Source: an uncultured Eubacteriales bacterium
GTDB lineage: Bacteria; Bacillota; Clostridia; Oscillospirales; CAG-272
DNA length: 18,944 nucleotides
Reading direction: 5' to 3'
Assembly (NCBI GenBank): GCA_934467435.1
Contig: CAKSLR010000018.1
Span: 1 to 18,944 of the forward strand
In this document: one piece after another, positions 1-5,874 of the stretch
Layout of the letters: every line of letters begins with the position of its first letter
How positions within the stretch are numbered: the stretch's first letter is position 1
Notes under the pieces: generated by a model
The model's database searches: none
What the model was told of the DNA's origin: nothing
The model's input: only the letters and a program-made list of their open reading frames with translations
Translations under genes and position numbers: made by a program

Positions 1-20
1 TTTACCGGGAAAACGCCTGA
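1..20 (+). CDS. possible 3' end of an upstream gene (partial)
   Basis: In the third forward frame the first bases read Y-R-E-N-A and then TGA at 18-20. The following gene starts 22 bp later with its own ribosome binding site, so a co-transcribed upstream gene ending here is plausible. In B. subtilis the gene before yabM is spoVT, but five residues are far too few to identify anything. The other two frames are also open to the window edge, so this is only a possibility. Confidence 0.2.
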
Positions 21-42
21 TTTCCGCGCCGGGGAGGCGAAT

Positions 43-1731
43 ATGCGGCAAAACGGTCGGAGCGGGAACAAAAGCAGACATATATTCTTTTTTGGCGTAT
101 TATTTCTTGGCAGCTCCAATGTGCTGGTGAAGATTATCGGTTTGCTTTTCAAAATTCCCATGTCATATGCCCTCGGTGACGAGGGCATGGGGTATTTCAA
201 TTCCGCCTACCAGATTTATACCTGGCTGTATATGCTTTCCACCGCCGGGCTCCCCGTTGCGGTTTCCATTCTGATTGCCGCTGCCCGGGCAAAGGGGGAT
301 GCCCTCCGCGTGCGGCGTATTTTGGGCGTGACAAAGGTTACGTTTGTCATCCTCGGCGCCGCCGGTACGGCTGCCATGATGCTGTTTGCCGATGGGTTTG
401 CTGCCGCCATCGGAACGCCGAATGCCGGTCCCGCCATCTTTGCCATTGCGCCGACCCTCTTTTTTATCTGTATCTCCAGCATCATGCGCGGCTATTTTCA
501 GGGATATCGCTATATGGCGCCGCCTGCGGTTTCGCAGGTGCTGGAAGCGCTCGGAAAACTGCTGATCGGGGTGTTGCTTGCCTTTCGCGCCGTGCGGCTC
601 GGGTATTCGCTCCCCTATATCGCGGCTTATGCCGTGGCAGGTCTTGCCGTGGGGGAAGCCGCCGGAATGTTTTATCTGATGGCAGCCAAATGGCTATATG
701 AAAAAAAGAACCGCTTTGCCGTATCGCCGGCGGCAGAGGTAGCCCCGGTTGCCTCCGGCACTGCGGTTTTCGGCGAACTTTTACGAATTGCACTGCCGAT
801 TACGGCGGGGGCGTCGGTTATGAGTCTGACGGGGCTGTTAGATCTGGTGCTGGTGCAGCGCCGCCTGCAGACCATCGGCTATACCGTCGGCGCGGCAACG
901 GCGTTTTACGGCAATTATACCACCCTGGTGGTGCCGATGTTCAATCTGCCGCCGGCGCTGATTTATCCGCTGACAACCGCGCTGACGCCCGCACTCTCCG
1001 CCGCCGTTGCGGGGGGAAACCGCGTAGCCGCCGAAAAACAGACACAGACGGTGATGCGCCTTTCTTCGCTGATTGCGCTGCCTGCCGCGCTGGGGATGGC
1101 GGTTTTCAGCCGCCCGATCCTTTCGCTTTTCTTCCGCTCGGATATGGTAGAGCGGGCGGCACCGCTTCTTTCCTGTCTTGCACCTGCAGTCTTTTTCCTT
1201 TCGTTGCTGACGGTGACCAACGCCGTTTTGCAGGCAAACGGAATGGCAGCGCGACCGATGATTGCCATGCTCGTCGGCGGTGCCGTCAAATTAGTGTCCA
1301 GTTATGTGCTGCTCGGGATTCCCGCCGTCGGTGTGGCGGGGGTGCCGCTCAGCACGTTGCTTTGCTATTTTTGCGCGTTGACAGTGAATCTGTCAGCGCT
1401 GGCGCGGTATGTCGGGGTATTTCCGTCCCCCGGCGGCGTGTTCTTCCGTCCGCTCCTTTCCTCGGTACTTTCGGTGGGGGCGGCACTCGGCTTTTATGTG
1501 CTGCTCGGCGGGGATCACGGCGGAAAACTGCTGATTTTAACGACGATTCTGGTGGCAACCGTGTTCTACACCGCGGCGGTCTTTCTGACGCGTGCGGTCA
1601 CGCCGGATGACCTTTCTCTTCTGCCGGGAGGCAGACATGTGGCAGACCGCTTGCGTGCGTTTTCATTTTCAAGGAGGCTTTATGAACGAAAAAAACGAAA
1701 ATTTTCGGATGACGGAACATCACACCTTTGA
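43..1731 (+). CDS. SpoVB/YabM-type polysaccharide (lipid II-like) flippase, MVF/MOP superfamily
   Basis: A 562-residue polytopic membrane protein, probably with 12-14 transmembrane helices, of the MOP superfamily branch that includes SpoVB, YabM and MurJ. These proteins flip undecaprenyl-linked cell-wall precursors across the membrane, and SpoVB is needed for spore cortex. The N-terminus, with GSSNVLVKIIGLLFKIPM, GDEGMGYFNSAYQIY and STAGLPVAVS, is characteristic of the SpoVB/YabM group. The length is slightly above the usual 520-540 because of a basic C-terminal tail. The ATG at 43 follows GGGGAGG at good spacing; the frame is open upstream to the window edge. The last 50 bp overlap the start of mazG, the same flippase-then-MazG order as yabM-yabN in B. 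subtilis, which suggests translational coupling. The family assignment is firm; whether it acts in the cortex (SpoVB) or vegetatively (YabM) cannot be decided from sequence. Confidence 0.87.
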   Translation: MRQNGRSGNKSRHIFFFGVLFLGSSNVLVKIIGLLFKIPMSYALGDEGMGYFNSAYQIYTWLYMLSTAGLPVAVSILIAAARAKGDALRVRRILGVTKVTFVILGAAGTAAMMLFADGFAAAIGTPNAGPAIFAIAPTLFFICISSIMRGYFQGYRYMAPPAVSQVLEALGKLLIGVLLAFRAVRLGYSLPYIAAYAVAGLAVGEAAGMFYLMAAKWLYEKKNRFAVSPAAEVAPVASGTAVFGELLRIALPITAGASVMSLTGLLDLVLVQRRLQTIGYTVGAATAFYGNYTTLVVPMFNLPPALIYPLTTALTPALSAAVAGGNRVAAEKQTQTVMRLSSLIALPAALGMAVFSRPILSLFFRSDMVERAAPLLSCLAPAVFFLSLLTVTNAVLQANGMAARPMIAMLVGGAVKLVSSYVLLGIPAVGVAGVPLSTLLCYFCALTVNLSALARYVGVFPSPGGVFFRPLLSSVLSVGAALGFYVLLGGDHGGKLLILTTILVATVFYTAAVFLTRAVTPDDLSLLPGGRHVADRLRAFSFSRRLYERKKRKFSDDGTSHL

Positions 1732-2497
1732 AGATATCTGCACGCTGGTGCGGATTCTGCGCGCTCCGGACGGATGCCCGTGGGATCGTGCACAGACCCA
1801 CGCCTCCATTCGGAAGAATCTCCTGGAAGAGGCATACGAGGTAGCTGACGCCATCGACCACGATTCCCCTGCCATGCTGCGGGAGGAACTGGGGGATTTC
1901 CTGTTCCAGGCGGCGTTCCATCTGGTGCTGGAGGAAGAGAAGGGGAACTTTACCGCCGCCGATGCCGTGTCGGATCTGTGTGAAAAGATGATACACCGTC
2001 ACCCGCATGTGTTCGGGGAAACGGGAGATGTGCCCGACTGGCAGACGCTCAAGGAGCAGGAGAAGGCGCAGACTGGCACGACAGAGACCATGCGTGCCAT
2101 TCCGCGGACACTTCCGGCGCTGATGTATGCGGCAAAATTGCTTTCCTGCGCCCGTCACGCCGGCTTTGTGTATGAACGGCTGGAGGACGAGCGGGATAAG
2201 GTGGTGGAGGAGTGGAACGAATTCCACGCCGCACCGCCGGAGATGAAGCAGGAGGAGTTCGGCGATCTGCTGCTTGCCCTGGTTTCATATGGAAAATCCT
2301 GTGGCATTGATGCCGAGGAAGCGCTGACCCTTGTCTCGGAAAAGTTCCTTTCCCGCTTTGCGGAAATGGAGGCAATGCTCTGTGCCGACGGGGGAAAATT
2401 AGCACAATATACAAAGAAAGACCTACTTTCAGCATGGCGAAACGCCAAAGAACGGGTAAATTATACAAAAATTGAAAAAACAGCGGAAAACGCTTGA
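1682..2497 (+). CDS. mazG: nucleoside triphosphate pyrophosphohydrolase MazG
   Basis: A 271-residue all-alpha NTP pyrophosphohydrolase that hydrolyses (d)NTPs to NMP and PPi, a cytosolic house-cleaning function. It has the tandem MazG arrangement. The first domain carries CPWDRAQTHASI (about 32-43), the metal-binding acidic residues E49, E50 and E53 in NLLEEAYE, and E68-E69 with D72 in REELGDF. A second, weaker repeat near the C-terminus has KVVEEWNEF and EEFGDLLLALV. The start chosen is the ATG at 1682, preceded by a perfect AAGGAGG at 1671-1677; an in-frame ATG at 1592 lies deep inside the flippase gene and has no such site. B. subtilis YabN carries an extra N-terminal tetrapyrrole-methylase-like domain, which is absent here, so this is the short E. 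coli-like form. Confidence 0.93.
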   Translation: MNEKNENFRMTEHHTFEDICTLVRILRAPDGCPWDRAQTHASIRKNLLEEAYEVADAIDHDSPAMLREELGDFLFQAAFHLVLEEEKGNFTAADAVSDLCEKMIHRHPHVFGETGDVPDWQTLKEQEKAQTGTTETMRAIPRTLPALMYAAKLLSCARHAGFVYERLEDERDKVVEEWNEFHAAPPEMKQEEFGDLLLALVSYGKSCGIDAEEALTLVSEKFLSRFAEMEAMLCADGGKLAQYTKKDLLSAWRNAKERVNYTKIEKTAENA

Positions 2498-2522
2498 TAT
2501 TTCTTGACAAATATGCTATACT
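2494..2522 (+). promoter_or_regulatory. sigma-A promoter of the HU gene
   Basis: TTGATA at 2494-2499 and TATACT at 2517-2522 are separated by exactly 17 bp. A nearby TTGACA at 2504 looks better as a -35 box, but it would be only 7 bp from the -10 box and so is not usable with it. The predicted leader before the HU ATG is about 55-60 nt. Confidence 0.75.
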
Positions 2523-2585
2523 AGTGGCAGTGAACGGTGGTTTTACCGCGTTTTCCATATTTTATAAACAGAAAGGATTTCAACT

Positions 2586-2861
2586 ATGAACAAGACGGAT
2601 TTGATCGAGAAAGTTGCAAAAGAAAATGAACTGACCAAAAAGGCTGCTGAGGCTGTTGTCAACACGGTTTTTGAGGCGATTGCCGCTGCGCTTGAGGGCG
2701 GTGAAGAAGTTCAGGTATTCGGTTTCGGTAAGTTTGAAGTAAACGAGAGAGCGGCAAGAGAAGGTCGCAACCCCGCTACCGGCGCTAAGATTCAGATTGC
2801 CGCTTCCAAGTATCCCGCATTCTCAGCCAGCAAGGCACTGAAGGATCGCATTAACGGCTGA
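2586..2861 (+). CDS. hup: DNA-binding protein HU
   Basis: A 91-residue HU/IHF family nucleoid protein that bends and compacts DNA as a dimer. It starts with the typical MNKTDLIEKVA helix, has GFGKFEV at about 46-52 and the DNA-intercalating arm with RNPATG at about 61-66, and ends in KALKDRING. The length matches the 90-92 residues of bacterial HU. The ATG is preceded by AGAAAGGA. A clear promoter lies directly upstream, so HU can be expressed strongly and independently of mazG. Its place between mazG and rqcP differs from B. subtilis, where hbs is elsewhere, but is common in Clostridia. Confidence 0.97.
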   Translation: MNKTDLIEKVAKENELTKKAAEAVVNTVFEAIAAALEGGEEVQVFGFGKFEVNERAAREGRNPATGAKIQIAASKYPAFSASKALKDRING

Positions 2862-2868
2862 GTTCGCC

Positions 2869-3111
2869 ATGCGGTTGGATAAGTACCTGAAAGTCGCTCG
2901 GATCATCAAGCGGCGTACGGTTGCCAATGAGGCGTGTGACGCGGCGCATGTTTCGGTAAACGGCAAGCCGGCAAAGGCATCTTATGATGTGCGTGTCGGT
3001 GATATCATTGAGGTGGGGTTCGGCAGCCGGGTGATGCGCGTGCGCGTGACCGATGTCAAGGACAGCACCAAAAAAGCCGATGCGGCGGAAATGTACGAAG
3101 TGTTACCCTGA
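2869..3111 (+). CDS. rqcP: S4-domain RNA-binding protein RqcP (YabO)
   Basis: An 80-residue protein that is almost entirely an S4 RNA-binding domain (MRLDKYLKVARIIKRRT, then VSVNGKPAKASYDVRVGDIIEV), as in Hsp15/RqcP. RqcP binds stalled 50S-peptidyl-tRNA complexes and supports RqcH-driven C-terminal alanine tailing in ribosome quality control. The ATG lies 7 bp after the HU stop with no good ribosome binding site of its own, so translation is probably coupled to HU, which would put a quality-control factor under a very strong promoter. The position before yabP matches yabO of B. subtilis. Confidence 0.92.
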   Translation: MRLDKYLKVARIIKRRTVANEACDAAHVSVNGKPAKASYDVRVGDIIEVGFGSRVMRVRVTDVKDSTKKADAAEMYEVLP

Positions 3112-3115
3112 TGTT

Positions 3116-3145
3116 TTCATAGAATACGGCGTCTTTGCATACAAT
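3116..3145 (+). promoter_or_regulatory. predicted sigma-E (mother-cell sporulation) promoter of yabP-yabQ
   Basis: CATACAAT at 3138-3145 is a full match to the sigma-E -10 element of B. subtilis. TTCATAGA at 3116-3123, 14 bp upstream, resembles the -35 element (CATA core). The element sits just after the rqcP stop and 27 bp before the yabP ATG. YabP and YabQ are known sigma-E-dependent cortex and coat genes in B. subtilis, so position and biology agree. The -10 box is also the left arm of an inverted repeat (CATACAAT, 8 nt, ATTGTATG at 3154-3161) next to the yabP ribosome binding site. The assignment is by consensus only. Confidence 0.65.
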
Positions 3146-3172
3146 GCAGTAACATTGTATGGGAGGCGCTGT

Positions 3173-3454
3173 ATGAATTTTATGCCTGAAGTGAAAGAAA
3201 AGCAGAACCTGCTTCTCTGTGACCGTGCCCATCTGGAGGTCAATGCGGTCCGTGACGTCGTCAGTTTTGACGATCGGACGGTGCTGCTTTCCACGGCTTA
3301 CGGAAACATGACAGTGGAAGGGGAGTCACTGCATATCACGCGCCTGGATCTCGAAAAAGGAGAGATGGCGCTGGACGGCAATATCAGCGCCGTGTATTAC
3401 TCCGAGCAGAAGAGTGCGGAAAAGGGCGGTTTCTTTTCCCGCATCCTGCGGTAA
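3173..3454 (+). CDS. yabP: sporulation protein YabP
   Basis: A 93-residue soluble protein of the YabP/YqfC family, small beta-rich proteins that in B. subtilis are made in the mother cell under sigma-E and are needed for normal spore formation. Recognisable features are the start MNFMPEVKEKQNLLLCDRAHLEV, split here by position as MNFMPEVKEK and NLLLCDRAHLEV, a central D-D-R-T-V-L-L-S-T-A-Y-G-N-M strand pair, and a basic C-terminal tail GGFFSRILR. The start is the ATG at 3173, preceded by GGGAGG at 3161-3166; an in-frame ATG at 3053 lies inside rqcP and is not supported. yabQ begins 5 bp after its stop. The family call rests on sequence and on the conserved gene order. Confidence 0.87.
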   Translation: MNFMPEVKEKQNLLLCDRAHLEVNAVRDVVSFDDRTVLLSTAYGNMTVEGESLHITRLDLEKGEMALDGNISAVYYSEQKSAEKGGFFSRILR

Positions 3455-3459
3455 CGCCG

Positions 3460-4083
3460 ATGGAAGTATCGGTTCTTGCCCAACTGCGGTCGGTGGTTGC
3501 CGCGGTGGGGTTTGGCATTTTCCTCGGGTTGCTTTATGATGTAGGGCGGATTCTCTTCGTCTTTTTCGGATGGGAGGGCAGCGGGCAGGTGCCGACCTGC
3601 CTGCGGCATTTTTCTTTCCCGCTGCTTTCGGCGGGAACGCTTTGCCGGGAAACGAAAAAGGGAACGCGACGTGTACGGAATGCGGCGATTTTTCTGCGGG
3701 ATGTTGGTTTCATGTTGGTGGTCGGCATCCTGTTTTCAGTATTTGTTTATTGGCAGAATGATGGTATCTTCCGCTGGTACCTGCTTTTCGGCACCGGGCT
3801 CGGTTTTGCCGCTTATGCCGCAACCATCGGTCGGCTGGTCCTCTTTTCCTCCGCTACCATTGCCTTTTTTCTTCATGTATTGGCGGCGTATCTGTTTCTC
3901 TTTGTCCGGGTGCCCGCCCTTTGGTTGTTCCGTGCGGTGCGGCGGGGGCTTTTTTGTGTGTTCCGCTTCCTTTATCGTTCTCTTCAGCGGGGGTGGCTGG
4001 TTTTCTATTCCCCCCACGCCAAGGCGGCGCGTCTTTCTGCCATCAATGCTTTTGGGGCGGCGGCGGATGCGGGCAATGCCTGA
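3460..4083 (+). CDS. yabQ: sporulation membrane protein YabQ
   Basis: A 207-residue membrane protein of the YabQ family, which in B. subtilis is required for spore cortex formation and sits in the forespore-surrounding membranes. The N-terminus shows GFGIFLGLLYDVGRILF, the conserved start of the family. Further hydrophobic segments lie at about 76-97, 103-123 and 128-152, and the tail is basic. The ATG follows the yabP stop after 5 bp and has no strong ribosome binding site, suggesting coupling to yabP. In most Firmicutes the next gene is divIC (FtsB-like); here the sequence goes directly into the promoter and riboswitch of metK. Confidence 0.87.
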   Translation: MEVSVLAQLRSVVAAVGFGIFLGLLYDVGRILFVFFGWEGSGQVPTCLRHFSFPLLSAGTLCRETKKGTRRVRNAAIFLRDVGFMLVVGILFSVFVYWQNDGIFRWYLLFGTGLGFAAYAATIGRLVLFSSATIAFFLHVLAAYLFLFVRVPALWLFRAVRRGLFCVFRFLYRSLQRGWLVFYSPHAKAARLSAINAFGAAADAGNA

Positions 4084-4113
4084 TGAAAAAAATAAAAATA
4101 TGGGCAAAACCTC

Positions 4114-4142
4114 TTGCAATGAATCAGAATCTGTGTTATACT
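4114..4142 (+). promoter_or_regulatory. sigma-A promoter for the S-box leader and metK
   Basis: TTGCAA at 4114-4119 and TATACT at 4137-4142 are 17 bp apart. The predicted start point is near 4150, about 10 nt before the 5' strand of the riboswitch P1 helix. Confidence 0.8.
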
Positions 4143-4160
4143 AAAGAAAATTGCATACAA

Positions 4161-4238
4161 CTTATCAAGAGTGGCGGAGGGACTGGCCCTGTGAAGCCCG
4201 GCAACCTGTCGTGTGACAAGGTGCCAATTCCCGATAGA
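4161..4238 (+). ncRNA. SAM-I (S-box) riboswitch aptamer
   Basis: The sequence contains the hallmark S-box core: CTTATCAAGAG, GGCGGAGGGACTGGCCCTG, the kink-turn-adjacent TGAAGCCCGGCAACC, a P3 hairpin around ACCTGTC/GACAAGGT, then GGTGCCAATTCC and the closing GATAG strand at 4233-4237. It binds S-adenosylmethionine; when SAM is abundant the terminator downstream forms and metK is switched off. Placing it before metK, whose product is SAM, gives direct end-product feedback. Confidence 0.96.
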
Positions 4239-4252
4239 TGAGATGTTTTCGC

Positions 4253-4287
4253 CTCGGGAGGGTTTGTGCCTTTCCGAGACTTTTTTG
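4253..4287 (+). terminator. riboswitch-controlled intrinsic terminator before metK
   Basis: CTCGG (4253-4257) and CCGAG (4274-4278) form the base of a G/C-rich hairpin, with GGAGG pairing imperfectly to CCTTT above it, followed by TTTTTT at 4281-4286. This is the expression platform of the S-box. Confidence 0.8.
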
Positions 4288-4318
4288 TGTTCGTTGTAAG
4301 AAAGAAAAGGAGAGAGAA

Positions 4319-5497
4319 ATGAAAAAACTGTTTACATCCGAATCGGTAACCGAAGGGCATCCCGATAAAATGTGCGACAAGATCTCGGACGCGATTTTGG
4401 ACGAGATGCTGCGCCATGACCCGGATTCCCGCGTGGCATGCGAGACTTTTGCCACCACCGGCATTATTATGGTGATGGGGGAGATTACGACGCAGGCGTA
4501 TGTGGATATTCCCGGCATCGTTCGCCGCACGGTGGAGGAGATCGGTTATGACCGCGCCAAATACGGGTTTGATTGCCATACCTGCGCGGTGCTCAATTCC
4601 ATTCATGAACAGTCTCCCGATATTGCGCTCGGCGTAGATCACTGCGCAGAGGCAAAGCGGGGCGAGATGCAGGATGATCTGGATATCGGCGCCGGTGACC
4701 AGGGGCTCATGTTCGGCTATGCCTGTGATGAAACCGAGGAGAAAATGCCGCTTCCGATCTCGCTTGCGCATCGCCTTGCCCGGCGCCTGACTGAAGTGCG
4801 CAAAAGCGGAATCCTGCCGTACCTGCGTCCCGACGGAAAAACACAGGTTACGGTGGAATATAACGGGGACGAGCCGGTGCGGGTCGATACCGTAGTTGTC
4901 TCTTCACAGCACAGTGAGGACGTGGGGCTGGAAACCATTCGTGCCGACATCATAAAAGAAGTCATTGAAAAAACCATTCCCGCCGCATTGCTCGATGCGG
5001 ATACCAAGATTTATGTCAACCCGACCGGGCGCTTTGTGATCGGGGGTCCGATGGGCGATACCGGTCTGACCGGCAGAAAAATCATTGTGGATACCTATGG
5101 TGGCTATGCTCGTCACGGCGGTGGCGCTTTCTCGGGTAAGGACCCGACGAAGGTAGATCGCTCCGCCTGCTACGCGGCGCGGTATGTGGCTAAGAATATT
5201 GTGGCGGCGGGGCTTGCCCGCCGGTGCGAAGTACAGCTTGCCTATGCCATCGGCGTTGCCAAACCCGTATCGGTGCGGGTCGATACGTTCGGCACCTCGC
5301 AGGTGTCGGAAGAACGGCTTGCGGACGTGGTGAACCGGTTGGTGGATCTGCGTCCTGCCGCCATCATCCGCCGCTTTGATCTGCGGCGCCCGATTTATGC
5401 CCCCCTTGCCGCTTATGGGCATATGGGGCGGGAAGATCTCGGCGTGGGTTGGGAAAAGACCGACCTTGTTCCCGCGTTGCTTGCCGCCCTCACCTGA
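4319..5497 (+). CDS. metK: S-adenosylmethionine synthetase
   Basis: A 392-residue methionine adenosyltransferase that makes SAM from methionine and ATP, giving Pi and PPi. The family usually measures 380-400 residues. Signatures seen are FTSESVTEGHPDK (GHPDK at 13-17), GAGDQGLMFGYA, the P-loop-like GGGAFSGKDPTKVDRSAAY-type motif (here ending SACY), and the C-terminal RRFDLRRPIY. The start is the ATG at 4319, preceded by AAAGGAGAGAG; an in-frame ATG further upstream lies in the riboswitch terminator. Expression is controlled by the SAM-I riboswitch in its leader. Confidence 0.98.
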   Translation: MKKLFTSESVTEGHPDKMCDKISDAILDEMLRHDPDSRVACETFATTGIIMVMGEITTQAYVDIPGIVRRTVEEIGYDRAKYGFDCHTCAVLNSIHEQSPDIALGVDHCAEAKRGEMQDDLDIGAGDQGLMFGYACDETEEKMPLPISLAHRLARRLTEVRKSGILPYLRPDGKTQVTVEYNGDEPVRVDTVVVSSQHSEDVGLETIRADIIKEVIEKTIPAALLDADTKIYVNPTGRFVIGGPMGDTGLTGRKIIVDTYGGYARHGGGAFSGKDPTKVDRSACYAARYVAKNIVAAGLARRCEVQLAYAIGVAKPVSVRVDTFGTSQVSEERLADVVNRLVDLRPAAIIRRFDLRRPIYAPLAAYGHMGREDLGVGWEKTDLVPALLAALT

Positions 5498-5504
5498 CAC
5501 CGCA

Positions 5505-5548
5505 TACCCCCTGCCTGCATATGCTGAAATATCAGATAAAGGGGGGTA
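5505..5548 (+). repeat. inverted repeat that would bury the next ribosome binding site
   Basis: TACCCCC at 5505-5511 is complementary to GGGGGTA at 5542-5548, with a 30-nt loop. The right arm is the purine-rich ribosome binding site of the gene starting at 5554. There is no T-run, so it is not a terminator. Confidence 0.4.
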
Positions 5549-5553
5549 AAATC

Positions 5554-5874
5554 ATGCCTTTTACATGGATTGCCGAGGTTTTGGTCTGCATTTTTGCCGT
5601 TTTCGGGTTATACGGCATCATCTGCCGTCTGCTTTCGTTCTGCTGCGAGAAAGAGCATCTCAGCATCGCGTTGCATATGACGGCGGAAGAGGATGGCGGT
5701 GCCCGGCTGCTGGAAGGAATCCGCCACGCGCAGTATATGACCGAGGCGCAGAATTTTCATATGCAGCCGCCGGTGATATTGCTGGATGTGGCACCGTCCG
5801 AGGAAGTTCTGGCATTGCTGCGCGCGTGTCAGTATGAGGTTTATCAAAAACAGGGAGGAGAGGAGGAGATCTGA
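5554..5874 (+). CDS. membrane-anchored protein of unknown function
   Basis: A 106-residue protein I do not recognise. One hydrophobic helix occupies about residues 5-29 (WIAEVLVCIFAVFGLYGIICRLLSF), followed by two cysteines (C30, C31) and a soluble alpha/beta-looking domain with many acidic residues, ending in a run of glutamates. The ATG at 5554 is preceded by GGGGGG at 5541-5546; an in-frame ATG at 5521 has no such site. The stop codon is immediately followed by the recD2 ATG, and its C-terminal GGAGGAGAGGAGGAG codons double as the recD2 ribosome binding site, so the two genes are coupled. No function is proposed. Confidence 0.65.
   Translation: MPFTWIAEVLVCIFAVFGLYGIICRLLSFCCEKEHLSIALHMTAEEDGGARLLEGIRHAQYMTEAQNFHMQPPVILLDVAPSEEVLALLRACQYEVYQKQGGEEEI

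Noticed and set aside
2504..2509. TTGACA as the -35 box of the HU promoter
   Set aside because: It lies only 7 bp from the TATACT -10 box; TTGATA at 2494 gives the correct 17-bp spacing.
4152..4159. second sigma-E-like -10 (CATACAAC) in the metK leader
   Set aside because: It is one base off, has no -35 partner of the right form, and lies right after a good sigma-A promoter near the riboswitch start.
3921..4241. 106-codon plus-strand frame crossing the end of yabQ and the riboswitch
   Set aside because: It covers the promoter and the SAM aptamer and is out of frame with yabQ, so it is a chance frame.
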